Positions 7,188-14,881 of a DNA stretch of 22,213 nt are shown in pieces. Source of the DNA: Chitinophagaceae bacterium (GTDB lineage Bacteria; Bacteroidota; Bacteroidia; Chitinophagales; Chitinophagaceae); the NCBI GenBank assembly GCA_025351145.1, contig JANXWM010000296.1, positions 1 to 22,213 of the forward strand, given 5' to 3'. A program made the position numbers and the translations under genes. Position 1 is the first letter of the stretch; each line of letters starts with the position of its first letter. The notes beneath the pieces were generated by a model. That model saw only the letters and a program-made list of their open reading frames with translations, ran no database searches and was not told where the DNA came from.

Positions 7188-7591
7188 TGGAGAAAAAAAA
7201 AGATCGCAAAGCAATCGTTCCCTTGTTTATTTTTTTTATGGCTGTAAATTCCTTTTGCCTGCTTTTTAAAAATTGGCTCGATGCAAAAGGCATTGATCAT
7301 ATTGTGCTGGGTATTGGTAACTGCATATTATTTTTTCTATCGGTTATCATTTACTTTATGCAAAAAAAATCGTTGCAAAACCCTAATCCCAATGTGTTTG
7401 TGCGCAGTGTAATGGCGGGCACTTTAATAAAGCTTGTAGTAATTGCATGCGCTGTAAGTATCTATCTTTTAATTGCAGGCAAAAACAAAAGCAACTATGC
7501 CATTGTAGCCTCTATGGCTTTGTATTTTGTTTACACATTTATAGAAGTAAAAACAGTATCGAGGTTAAATAAAGAGTATGGCCGGCATTGA
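7187..7591 (+). CDS. Small four-helix membrane protein of the AtpZ neighbourhood
   Basis: This 134-residue protein has four predicted membrane segments (PLFIFFMAVNSFCLLF; ILFFLSVIIYFM; a segment around GTLIKLVVIACAVSIYLLI; and SMALYFVYTFIEV), basic loops and no signal peptide. Size and topology resemble the ATP synthase I-type protein that often follows atpZ in Bacteroidota, but I cannot assign the family with certainty. It is translationally coupled to atpZ by a 1-base overlap, and its 3' end overlaps the SprT-like gene by 14 bases, so the three genes form one transcript. Confidence 0.6.
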   Translation: MEKKKDRKAIVPLFIFFMAVNSFCLLFKNWLDAKGIDHIVLGIGNCILFFLSVIIYFMQKKSLQNPNPNVFVRSVMAGTLIKLVVIACAVSIYLLIAGKNKSNYAIVASMALYFVYTFIEVKTVSRLNKEYGRH

Positions 7592-8198
7592 AGAACATCC
7601 TATGCAGGCACTCACTATGTACCTGCCACAGGGCACTTTCGATAACGTGGTGCATTACCTTCATCTGCACAAAGTACACCTTACCGTAACAAGGGAAAGA
7701 AGAAGTATACTGGGCGATTACCGCAATGCTGTTTACGGAAAAAATCACCGTATTACTGTTAACGGCAATCTTAATAAATATGCTTTTCTAATTACTTTAC
7801 TGCATGAGCTGGCACATCTGCTTACTTACGAAAAATTCGGTCACAGGGTTAATGCACACGGCAAAGAATGGAAGCAGATCTATGGCAATATACTTGCCGA
7901 TTTTGCAGATAAAAAAATCTTCCCTGCCGACATTGAAAAGGAACTGCGTCATTCGCTGAACAACCCTGCAGCAAGCAGTTGTGCCGAGGAAGGCCTCATC
8001 CGTGTTTTACGCAATTACGATGAAATAAAACAAAATGTGCGGCTGTTAGAGCAACTGCCAAAAGGTGCACTCTTCAGCATCAAAGACGGTCGTGTTTTTG
8101 AAAAAGGCGATAAGCTCCGCAAGCGTTTCAGGTGCAAAGAAAAAAGTACAGGCATGCTGTATTTGTTCAGCCCAGTTTACGAAGTAAAGCCATTGTAG
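7578..8198 (+). CDS. SprT-like zinc metalloprotease family protein
   Basis: This 206-residue protein carries the SprT-like active site: HELAH at residues 76-80 (zinc-binding His76 and His80, catalytic Glu77) and a further HGKEW at 94-98 giving the third His. The early segment LTVTRERRSILGDYR is a common feature of Bacteroidota members. The family is related to the eukaryotic DNA-protein crosslink protease Spartan, but the bacterial role is not settled. Its C-terminal half (residues 120-206) has no zinc-ribbon cysteines, only one Cys in RFRCKEK. The start at 7578 overlaps the previous gene by 14 bases; the ATG at 7602 is an alternative. Confidence 0.85.
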   Translation: MAGIEEHPMQALTMYLPQGTFDNVVHYLHLHKVHLTVTRERRSILGDYRNAVYGKNHRITVNGNLNKYAFLITLLHELAHLLTYEKFGHRVNAHGKEWKQIYGNILADFADKKIFPADIEKELRHSLNNPAASSCAEEGLIRVLRNYDEIKQNVRLLEQLPKGALFSIKDGRVFEKGDKLRKRFRCKEKSTGMLYLFSPVYEVKPL

Positions 8199-8211
8199 TT
8201 TAAAACCATTT

Positions 8212-8263
8212 TGAACCAGGCTGAAGTACTTTAATCATCGTCCCTTGCGTCGCACACTTGTAC
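8212..8263 (+). repeat. Solo copy E of the intergenic repeat
   Basis: The unit starts TGAACCAGGCTGAAGTACTTT and ends with the core TTGCGTCGCACACTTGTAC at 8245-8263, one mismatch from the common core. It lies directly after the SprT-like stop codon. No inverted partner is visible before the next gene. Confidence 0.6.
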
Positions 8264-8356
8264 TTTTTTAATATAATTCGGCTTTAAACAGCCAATACAA
8301 AATCATGCAGCTATCAAACAAAACGAATACATTAATTTTATCAAAACAATTATTGT

Positions 8357-8737
8357 ATGAGAAAAATGATGCTTCTTGGTTTGCTTGCATGTATAAGTAT
8401 TACTTCATTTTCAGCACAAAAATCAAATGACAAAATGTTAAGGCACGTAGTAATGTTCAAGTTTAAAGATGATGCCACAGCGGCAAATGTAAAATCAGTA
8501 GAAGATGCTTTTCTTTTATTGCCCGGTAAAATAAATACGATCAAAGATTTTGAGTGGGGCACCAACAACAGCCCCGAAAAACTGAACGAAGGTTTAACCC
8601 ACTGTTTCTTTGTAACTTTTTCAAGCGAAAAAGACCGTGATGATTACCTTGTTGATCCGGCACACAAAGCATTTGTAGAAGTTTTAAAACCCTTCCTCGA
8701 TAAGGTGGTAGTACTTGATTACTGGGCAACAAAATAA
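8357..8737 (+). CDS. Exported Dabb (stress-responsive A/B barrel) domain protein
   Basis: The 126-residue product starts with a signal peptide (MRKMMLLGLLACISITSFSA) followed by a single Dabb domain: MLRHVVMFKFKDDATAA at its start, then DFEWGTNNSPE, LTHCFFVTFSSEKDRDDYL, and the HKAFVEVLKPFLDKVVVLDY end. The ferredoxin-like fold usually dimerises to an open barrel; members include olivetolic acid cyclase and plant stress proteins, and most bacterial ones have no known substrate. Export is unusual for the wider family but recurs in Bacteroidota. It is monocistronic and convergent with the next gene, only 10 bases from its stop. Confidence 0.85.
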   Translation: MRKMMLLGLLACISITSFSAQKSNDKMLRHVVMFKFKDDATAANVKSVEDAFLLLPGKINTIKDFEWGTNNSPEKLNEGLTHCFFVTFSSEKDRDDYLVDPAHKAFVEVLKPFLDKVVVLDYWATK

Positions 8738-8747
8738 ACTGCAAAGA

Positions 8748-9752
8748 TCATTCAGCAGTAAGCACAACCACTTCCTGCTGATGTATTTTACCTTGGTAAA
8801 TCTTATAAAGAATAATCACCGATGAACATTCCTGCGCAGTTACAGCATCATATATTTTTCGCCAGTTGCGCCAGATATATTCGCCCATTTTTTCTGTTCC
8901 ATAACCTTCAATTCCTCCAATTACCAAAATGGTTTTCTGGTTCTTTAATTGCAACCTTGCAAACACGCCATAGTCTGCTTTCTTTTCACGGTTCGCGGCA
9001 TATTCTTTTCCTTTCAAAACTATTTTGTTTTGTTGTGGCAGCCAGTTAAAACAGTTGCCAAAAAAATTATTTTTTAGCAACCACGCAGTAAGCTTGTTGC
9101 CAAATAATCCAATGCTGACCAATGTTTCAGGTTTTTTATTTTCTTTTTCAAAAATTTTTACAACCAACGAATCAGTTAACAGTTTATAATTCGTTGCATT
9201 CATCTGCAGGCAGAGTTGCTTAAAAAGCACTTCTGTTTTAATATCGGTGTAGGCTCCAAAATGGCTGGCTGGCAAATTAATATCCAGCTCGCCAAATGGG
9301 TAATCTATAAGGATTGTTTTAATACCAGCTTCTTCCCTGTAATTCAGTAATCTTTTAAAATATATTTCATCATTAGCTGCTTTAAACTGCAGCATGTATA
9401 ATTCTGCTTTTTCTAAATAAGTGTAATAGTTGGTGCTTCTTTTATAGAGCTGGTTAATGCGTTCGTAAAATTCATTGAACCGCTGAATAGGTAAGTTGAT
9501 AGCTTTCGCAACAATATCCAGTGTTTCTTCTTTTGCTTTCAGTAAATAATCATGATTGGTTTTGCAATATCTTGATATTTGTTTGGCAACAGTAAGCGAT
9601 CCCGCATTTTGTTTTGCGTTTTTTTGCAGCATCTTTTTTATATCGGTTTCAGTCGGGTGGTCTTTATTGGTTTTTTTTCTTACCTCATCAATAATGTACA
9701 TACCGTAGCTCACTTTCACCGTGTCGTAATGAATTTTCCTTTCTTTTTTCAT
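8748..9752 (-). CDS. Unrecognised two-domain protein with a C-terminal DYG...GGIEGYGTE motif
   Basis: This is a 334-residue soluble protein with no signal peptide. The N-terminal ~140 residues are basic and helical (MKKERKIHYDTVKVSYGMYI..., KISRYCKTNHDYLLK-like, a TLDIVAKAINL helix) and could include a DNA- or protein-binding module. The C-terminal half alternates strands and helices: LVSIGLFGNKLTAWLL, KIVLKGKEY, KADYGVFARLQL, then KTILVIGGIEGYGTEKMGEYI and VIILYKIY. This order (a Gly-Asn nucleotide-fold-like turn, a DYG strand, a GG..G.GT turn before a helix) resembles an uncharacterised domain found at the C-terminus of some bacterial HTH or signalling proteins, but I cannot name it. The gene is divergent from the SDR gene, sharing a 148-base region with a 7-base direct repeat. 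A regulator or sensor of that neighbour is one possible role. Confidence 0.6.
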   Translation of the reverse strand: MKKERKIHYDTVKVSYGMYIIDEVRKKTNKDHPTETDIKKMLQKNAKQNAGSLTVAKQISRYCKTNHDYLLKAKEETLDIVAKAINLPIQRFNEFYERINQLYKRSTNYYTYLEKAELYMLQFKAANDEIYFKRLLNYREEAGIKTILIDYPFGELDINLPASHFGAYTDIKTEVLFKQLCLQMNATNYKLLTDSLVVKIFEKENKKPETLVSIGLFGNKLTAWLLKNNFFGNCFNWLPQQNKIVLKGKEYAANREKKADYGVFARLQLKNQKTILVIGGIEGYGTEKMGEYIWRNWRKIYDAVTAQECSSVIILYKIYQGKIHQQEVVVLTAE

Positions 9753-9794
9753 AATATGAAACAGGCATTTGCTGCCAGCCCGTAACAGGATTTA

Positions 9795-9802
9795 CAAATA
9801 TA
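9795..9802 (-). promoter_or_regulatory. -7 box for the 334-residue unknown gene
   Basis: The minus strand reads TATATTTG, a perfect match to the Bacteroidota TAnnTTTG -7 element, about 42 bases before the ATG at 9752. No TTTG was found at the -33 position; the GGACTTG direct repeat lies there instead. Confidence 0.4.
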
Positions 9803-9818
9803 CAATTAATTGTGTTTT

Positions 9819-9835
9819 GGACTTGGCTGGACTTG
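9819..9835. promoter_or_regulatory. GGACTTG direct repeat, possible operator between divergent genes
   Basis: GGACTTG occurs at 9819-9825 and again at 9829-9835, a 10-base period that places both on one face of the helix. It lies just upstream of a -7 box on the minus strand and 23 bases before a TTTG box on the plus strand. Confidence 0.3.
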
Positions 9836-9857
9836 AAAAGATAATCTGCAAGGAAGA

Positions 9858-9888
9858 TTTGTAATATTGCTTTGTCAAAATAAATTAA
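9858..9888 (+). promoter_or_regulatory. Candidate promoter of the SDR gene
   Basis: TTTG (9858-9861), a 19-base spacer, and TAAATTAA (9881-9888) lie 12 bases before the ATG at 9901. The spacing is right for a Bacteroidota promoter but the -7 box is imperfect; the leader would be very short. Confidence 0.35.
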
Positions 9889-9900
9889 TAAAACCATAGT

Positions 9901-10695
9901 ATGGATCTTCAGTTGAAAAATAAAAAAACGCTTGTAACAGGTTCTACTGCAGGTATTGGTTTGGCCATTGCAAAATCTCTATTAAGGGAAGGTGCATCGG
10001 TAATTATAAACGGAAGAAGTGTAAACCGGATTAACGAAGCCATCTTAGAAATTAAGAAAGAAATACCTGGTTGTGATGTAAAAGGAATTGCCGCTGATTT
10101 TTCTAATATTATGCAGGTTGATGCTTTGGTAAAAGAGGCAGGCAATATTGATATACTCATCAATAATGTGGGCATTTTTGAACCCAAACAATTTTTTGAA
10201 ATTCCCGATGCTGACTGGTTTAAATTTTTTGAAGTAAATGTAATGAGCGGTGTGCGTTTATCAAAGGCATTTATGCCACACATGCTGCAGCAAAACTGGG
10301 GAAGGATTATTTTTATTTCCAGCGAATCGGGTGTGCTTACGCCGGAAGAAATGATTCATTACGGCACTACAAAAACTGCACAACTCGCTGTATCACGTGG
10401 TTTGGCTGAATTAACGAAAGGCACTGCCGTAACAGTGAATGCCGTTTTACCCGGCCCTACCTGGAGCGAAGGCGCAGCGGGTTTTGTAGAAAATTTGGCA
10501 GCGTCTCTTAATCAGCCGGTAAAAGAAGTAGAGGCTTCTTTTTTTAAACGGGACAGGCCTACTTCCCTGCTTCAAAGATTTGCAGATGTGGCTGAAGTAG
10601 CCAACATGGTAACGTATTTGGTAAGTCCGCTGGCATCTGCAACAAACGGCGCGGCAATAAGAGTTGATGGTGGTGTGGTTAAACATATTTTGTAA
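9901..10695 (+). CDS. Short-chain dehydrogenase/reductase (SDR)
   Basis: This 264-residue classical SDR would carry out NAD(P)(H)-dependent oxidation or reduction of an unknown alcohol or carbonyl. The cofactor turn TGSTAGIG is at residues 13-20, followed by an NGR after beta-2 that may favour NADP(H). NNVG (88-91) replaces the usual NNAG. The active site is Asn113, Ser140/141 in FISSES, Tyr154 and Lys158 (YGTTK). A C-terminal IRVDGG completes the fold. The SDR length is typical. It stands alone on the plus strand, divergent from the unknown 334-residue gene, and the substrate cannot be read from the sequence. Confidence 0.9.
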   Translation: MDLQLKNKKTLVTGSTAGIGLAIAKSLLREGASVIINGRSVNRINEAILEIKKEIPGCDVKGIAADFSNIMQVDALVKEAGNIDILINNVGIFEPKQFFEIPDADWFKFFEVNVMSGVRLSKAFMPHMLQQNWGRIIFISSESGVLTPEEMIHYGTTKTAQLAVSRGLAELTKGTAVTVNAVLPGPTWSEGAAGFVENLAASLNQPVKEVEASFFKRDRPTSLLQRFADVAEVANMVTYLVSPLASATNGAAIRVDGGVVKHIL

Positions 10696-10799
10696 CCACC
10701 AGCCCATAAAGGGGAGTTAATATTTGGTATTTATTTTATTGCTGCTCACCGCTAAGAATTTTAAGTTGATTGTGTTAGGTGCTCCATAGAATTACTACA

Positions 10800-10818
10800 G
10801 TACAAGGGTGCGACGCAA
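10800..10818 (-). repeat. Solo copy F of the intergenic repeat core
   Basis: The minus strand reads TTGCGTCGCACCCTTGTAC, identical to copy B. It lies in the 204-base spacer between the SDR and PhyH genes. The remaining spacer shows an AT-rich stretch before 10900 that may hold the PhyH promoter. Confidence 0.7.
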
Positions 10819-10899
10819 GAGAAGCATGATAGTAGTAATGTAGAATGGTTCATAAATTTTATTTCTTAAATATATTAATTCATAACAAAAACGAACGCT

Positions 10900-11889
10900 A
10901 TGCAAGTTGAAGCAAAACAAACCATGACGATGTCCACAAACAACATGGGCAAATTGTACGATGACAAACAAACGCCGGGCAATGCATCGGTGGCACGTAC
11001 TGCACATAAACTCAACGACCGCAGTAACGGCAAACCATTGCGTTTGTTAACTGAGGAACAATGGAGTTTCTGGATCAATAACGGTTACGTAATTATACCC
11101 GATGCCGTGCCTGAGGAGAATGTAGAAAAGATGGCCAACCTGTTGTGGGAGTTTGAAGAAAAAGACCCTGACAATCCTGAAACATGGTATGCCGAAGCAC
11201 GTGCAGAAATACAAATGAAAGAGTTGAAAAATACGGGCATGGTAGAAATGTACAATCACCCGTATATGTGGGAAAACCGAATGAACCGAAAAGTGTACGA
11301 TGCTTTTGTTGATATATGGGGCATTGAAGAATTGTGGGTAACGATTGACAGGGCCAACCTAAATTTCCCTGTTCGTCCGGGCCACGAATACAAAGCGTTT
11401 ATTCACTTCGATATTGATACAAGCATGGACCCCAAACCCGTAAATGTACAGGGCGTACTGGCTTTAAGCGATACAGATGAATTAACCGGCGGCTTTCAAT
11501 GTGTGCCCGAATTGTACAGAACTTTTGATGAGTGGGTTAAAACACAGCCCGCCGACCGCGATCCTTTTAAGCCAGATACCACCGGCTTCGAAATAAAAAA
11601 AGTGATGTGCAAAAAGGGCGACCTGCTTATCTTCAACAGTATGCTGGCGCATGGCATAAGAAAGAATGAAAGCGACAGGCCAAGGCTTGCGCAATACATA
11701 TCCATGACTCCGGCAGTTGAAGAAAATGAAGACCTGCGCAACTGGCGCATTAATTCGTGGAAGCACCGCATTGCACCAGAAGGTTATGCATTTCCCGGCG
11801 ACCCGCGTAAATGGGAACAAACAAAATATGAACGTGCTGAATTAACAGAGCTGGGAGAGAAAATATTGGGCCTGAAAAACTGGCATTAA
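10900..11889 (+). CDS. Phytanoyl-CoA dioxygenase (PhyH) family protein
   Basis: This 329-residue Fe(II)/2-oxoglutarate-dependent oxygenase-like protein has the facial triad visible as His169-x-Asp171 (FIHFDID) and His251 (MLAHGIRKN), with Arg260 or Arg262 as the likely 2-oxoglutarate anchor. A strongly conserved-looking core (EELWVTIDRANLNFPVRPG, VQGVLALSDTDE, GGFQCVPELYRTFDEW) sets it in a specific but uncharacterised PhyH subfamily. The N-terminal ~45 residues are polar and probably disordered; ATGs at 10924 and 10930 are alternative starts. It is a single-gene unit. PhnY, the 2-aminoethylphosphonate hydroxylase, belongs to the same superfamily, but this protein does not look like PhnY and is 3.5 kb from the phosphonate genes. 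Confidence 0.85.
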   Translation: MQVEAKQTMTMSTNNMGKLYDDKQTPGNASVARTAHKLNDRSNGKPLRLLTEEQWSFWINNGYVIIPDAVPEENVEKMANLLWEFEEKDPDNPETWYAEARAEIQMKELKNTGMVEMYNHPYMWENRMNRKVYDAFVDIWGIEELWVTIDRANLNFPVRPGHEYKAFIHFDIDTSMDPKPVNVQGVLALSDTDELTGGFQCVPELYRTFDEWVKTQPADRDPFKPDTTGFEIKKVMCKKGDLLIFNSMLAHGIRKNESDRPRLAQYISMTPAVEENEDLRNWRINSWKHRIAPEGYAFPGDPRKWEQTKYERAELTELGEKILGLKNWH

Positions 11890-11910
11890 TCATTTGAAAG
11901 AAAAAAATAA

Positions 11911-11936
11911 AAGCTGCGTGCAAACGGGGCTTTTTT
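11911..11936 (+). terminator. Probable intrinsic terminator after the PhyH gene
   Basis: AAGCTGCG (11911-11918) and CGGGGCTT (11925-11932) pair with one mismatch and one wobble, followed by a T run to 11936. It is 21 bases after the stop codon. Confidence 0.55.
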
Positions 11937-11969
11937 AGTTTTACAGAAGTACATTTTAAGCATTATTTT

Positions 11970-12035
11970 GAGCCGGGCTGAAGAATTTCATAGCATCACC
12001 TCTTGCGTCGCACACTTGTACTTTCAGAATACGAT
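11970..12035 (+). repeat. Solo copy G of the intergenic repeat
   Basis: Starts GAGCCGGGCTGAAGAATTTC, continues ATAGCATCACC, and carries the core TTGCGTCGCACACTTGTAC at 12003-12021 with TTTCAGAATACG after it. This is one of the clearest single arms and shows the CCGGGCTGAAG end. It lies between the convergent PhyH and histidine kinase genes. Confidence 0.7.
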
Positions 12036-12071
12036 TGAACTTTTAAAAGCCATACTTTTTATGGTAAGAAA

Positions 12072-14060
12072 TTATAGCTGATCTGACATATCAGGCACAA
12101 CAACCGTTACAGTAGTTCCTTCTTTCAATTGTGAGTGAAGCGCAACTTTTCCATTTAATTTTTCAACCGTTTCTTTAAGAATATATAAACCTAAGCCTGA
12201 GCCGGTAGAACTGCTGGTGGCCCGGTAAAACATGGTAAATATTTTATTGAGATGCTCCTGTGATATACCTTGCCCATTATCCTTAACTTCAATACTGGCA
12301 ACATTTTCCGCAACAATTACCTTTATGCGTATCCACTGTTTTTCTTTGCTTTCATCAGAATATTTTATAGCATTTGAAAGCAGGTTATTAATGATCATAC
12401 TAATGCGCCGGGGATCAGAAACAAATTTTTCTTCCTGTATAACCTCTACTTCTGTATAAATATTTAAAGCTTTATCAGCGTACTCATGATCTTCCCTCGA
12501 TTGTTGTACAAGGGTTTTAAAATCAATTTCTTTCAGGTCTAATTCAAGTCTTTTATTTTTCGAGAAATCAATAATATCCCTTATTAAAAAATCCATCCTG
12601 TTCAAGGTTTTTTCTGCCATATCAAGGTACTGATGAAATTCTGAAGGCTTCGACTCTATTCTTGCTGCGTGTATTATACCCAATACCGAAGAAATAGGTG
12701 CCCTTAAATCGTGAGATGTGCGGTAAACGAGGCTGTCTAATTCATTATTCAATTTTGTTAATTGCTCGTTTTTCTCCAGGCTTTCTACATTTCTCATTTC
12801 AAGTTCCCTGTTTATTACAGACAGTTTATTATTGGCAACAGTAACGCCTGCAAACGCTTCAGCAAACTGCCTTGCCAGTAATGCTGATAAAGAAATAACA
12901 AGAACAAATAATCCTATATAAAACAATTGTGCCGTATTAATAATAAGATCGGCATAAAGGATATCGTTAAAAATGGTAACGAAAAAAATACAAAAACCTA
13001 TTAAAAAAATTAAGCTGCCCGGCCTTCTTCTCCATGCAGCCAGTATATATACATAAAAACCATAGAATGCGCATAAAATCATTAATAACTGGTACTCCTG
13101 TAATACAAAGGTGTATATATAATAAGTTGTAAAAAGTGCCAATATGATAAATATGGCCGATATTCCAACTATCAAATACAAAACCTTTTTTGAAAATTCA
13201 TGCGGAAATAACTGGCGTGAAAAGAGTGCCATTAAGGGCACTGATAAATAAAAGGAAACGTATTCTATACGCCTGGTAATTTCCCAGTCCACATTTACAA
13301 TATAATTCAATGCTATTTCGCCTGTAACCATGCTGCGGGCAAAAATGATAAAACAGATGGAGCTGAAATACAAAAGCAAATACCTTCTCCTGAAAAAAAA
13401 CAAAAGCACCGCATAATAAATACTCATTAGAAAAAAGCTGCCCGCAACAAAAAAATCTATAGAAATATTTTTTATAAAATAATCATGTACCTGCGCCTGG
13501 GTGCCCAGTTTTACAAAATCCCATACACCACCCACACGGTTATTAAAATTTGAAACCTGTATTACTATTTCAATCTCGTTGTTTTGGGGGCTAATGTTTA
13601 CAATAGCCGGCTTTAAATCAGCAATGGTAGATTCGGCAGTTGTGCCCGGGTTACCAACAGCAAGCACCTGTTTACCATTAACAAAAAGCTTATAGGCAGA
13701 TGCAATGGTCAAAAACTTTATGGCCAGGTTTTGCTGCGCAGGCGGGCATAAAACCCTTAGCCTGTAAGTTGCATAGCCAAAGCCGGAATGAAAATTTTGA
13801 TAACCGGGAATAAAGTCATTCCAGAACGAAGGAACGGGGATATAATTTGGTTTAATTGCAGAATCATTGCTTTTAAGAAAATTAGGCGAATAAAATTTGC
13901 CCCAGTAAAATTCCCACTCTCCTTTAAGATCTGCTATGCCATCTTTATCCCAGTTCCAGTTACTTAGATCGAGCGTTCCTTTTTGAGCACTGATTATTTT
14001 ACCGGCCTTTGCTGGGCAAACCAGTAAAAGAAAAAAAGACATGAGAATGAAGTTCCTCAT
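12072..14060 (-). CDS. 7TMR-DISM-type membrane sensor histidine kinase
   Basis: From the ATG at 14060 (a TTG lies one codon before it) this is a 662-residue protein. A signal peptide (to about residue 20) leads into a periplasmic jelly-roll-like domain (LKGEWEFYWGKFYSP, SFWNDF.PGY, YRLRVLCP, KLFVNGKQV), resembling a 7TMR-DISM extracellular carbohydrate-binding-like domain. Seven membrane helices fill about 200-405. A coiled linker then joins HisKA, with phospho-acceptor His450 in SHDLRAPISS, and HATPase_c, with N-box NNLLSNAIKYSD, DNGQGI, FTMFYRAT and GSGLGLYI. It presumably senses an extracytoplasmic ligand and phosphorylates a response regulator, but none is encoded next to it. It is a stand-alone gene facing the PhyH gene. 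Confidence 0.92.
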   Translation of the reverse strand: MRNFILMSFFLLLVCPAKAGKIISAQKGTLDLSNWNWDKDGIADLKGEWEFYWGKFYSPNFLKSNDSAIKPNYIPVPSFWNDFIPGYQNFHSGFGYATYRLRVLCPPAQQNLAIKFLTIASAYKLFVNGKQVLAVGNPGTTAESTIADLKPAIVNISPQNNEIEIVIQVSNFNNRVGGVWDFVKLGTQAQVHDYFIKNISIDFFVAGSFFLMSIYYAVLLFFFRRRYLLLYFSSICFIIFARSMVTGEIALNYIVNVDWEITRRIEYVSFYLSVPLMALFSRQLFPHEFSKKVLYLIVGISAIFIILALFTTYYIYTFVLQEYQLLMILCAFYGFYVYILAAWRRRPGSLIFLIGFCIFFVTIFNDILYADLIINTAQLFYIGLFVLVISLSALLARQFAEAFAGVTVANNKLSVINRELEMRNVESLEKNEQLTKLNNELDSLVYRTSHDLRAPISSVLGIIHAARIESKPSEFHQYLDMAEKTLNRMDFLIRDIIDFSKNKRLELDLKEIDFKTLVQQSREDHEYADKALNIYTEVEVIQEEKFVSDPRRISMIINNLLSNAIKYSDESKEKQWIRIKVIVAENVASIEVKDNGQGISQEHLNKIFTMFYRATSSSTGSGLGLYILKETVEKLNGKVALHSQLKEGTTVTVVVPDMSDQL

Positions 14061-14261
14061 CAAAAGCAGCTTTTGAATTTTTTAATAATGGTATAAGGGT
14101 GATGTTGCCTGGGGGATAAGCAATATACAAAGTGAATATAAGGCTTTTTAAAAACAGGTACATATTTTTTATATAAGATTGTGTGTGCACAACAGTTTTA
14201 AATTCAATAAGCCGGTAAATTACATTTCTATCGCTTTTTTAAATGTCATTGACCATGCATT

Positions 14262-14792
14262 AGTTTTTCATGGCAACATCCTTGCGTCGCACTCTTGTAC
14301 GGTTGGATTATGAATGACCTTTTACCGGTGCGTAGATTGAAGCGAATCATTGTTGGTCAGCGACCACATGTGTTCGGAAGAAATTTTCAGTAATAGCAAG
14401 GTTTATGGTGGCTATAAAAATTACTGCTTTTTGTTAATAACTTTTTTTTGGCCTGGTAAGATATTCACAACCATTTAGCATGTTCAATGATTGCTGCTAT
14501 CTTGTTGATTGCCTGCAAAAAAACGAACCACTTAAAAGGTTTTAAAATAGTAAAACAAAAGTTTGAACAGGAATTAGAAACAATAATCCTCAAAGACTTA
14601 ATTGTTATGTGCCGTGGTAATCCTGAATTACTTAGTTCTATACTATTTAAAAGAAGCCCCTGAATTTCTTCCGAACACCTGTGGTCGCCTGACTATCAGC
14701 ATTCGCTTCGATCCTCGCTTCGGTAAAAGCTCAATATATAATCCCACAGTACAAGAGTGCGACGCAAGCGGCGATGCCATGAAATACAAATG
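14262..14792. repeat. Long inverted-repeat element H (MITE-like) with a small ORF inside
   Basis: The left arm (about 14262-14392) and right arm (about 14664-14792) are inverted copies over about 128 bases, roughly three quarters identical by eye. Each has ...TTCATGGCA...TTGCGTCGCACTCTTGTAC (cores 14282-14300 and 14749-14767) outside, then CTTTTACCG, GAAGCGAAT, a GCGACCACA(T/G)GTGTTCGGAAGAAATT stretch, and CAG at the inner ends. The 270-base interior is AT-rich and holds a 58-codon reading frame. No transposase is encoded, so it would have to be mobilised in trans. Confidence 0.7.
14487..14663 (+). CDS. Possible small lipoprotein inside repeat element H
   Basis: A 58-codon frame starts MIAAILLIACKKTNH: a very short hydrophobic stretch ending in a good lipobox (LIAC) followed by Lys-Lys. 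It then gives a mostly charged helical region (KIVKQKFEQELETIIL). The TGA stop coincides with the first bases of the right repeat arm. The N-region before the hydrophobic stretch is only one residue, shorter than normal for a lipoprotein signal, and no ribosome-binding site is clear. It may therefore be a remnant of a longer gene or a chance ORF. No homologue was recognised. Confidence 0.3.
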   Translation: MIAAILLIACKKTNHLKGFKIVKQKFEQELETIILKDLIVMCRGNPELLSSILFKRSP

Positions 14793-14838
14793 CCGGTAAC
14801 AAAAAAAATCAACTATAAAGGTTTTTGGTATAAAATAA

Positions 14839-14866
14839 AAAAGCATGCTTAAGGCATGCTTTTTTA
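14839..14866. terminator. Intrinsic terminator after the YqaE-like gene
   Basis: AAGCATGC (14841-14848) and GCATGCTT (14854-14861) form a perfect stem with a 5-base loop, with A/T runs on both sides. It serves the minus-strand gene that ends at 14882 and could also stop plus-strand readthrough from element H. Confidence 0.8.
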
Positions 14867-14881
14867 TTTATTTCAGCGCTG

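Noticed and set aside
10900..11889. Assigning the PhyH gene as phnY of the phosphonate pathway
   Set aside because: It shares only the superfamily, its conserved core is that of another PhyH subgroup, and it is 3.5 kb away on the opposite strand with a kinase gene between.
14602..14799. 65-codon plus-strand frame in repeat element H
   Set aside because: It reads through the right arm of the inverted repeat; the frame is an outcome of the repeat sequence rather than a gene.
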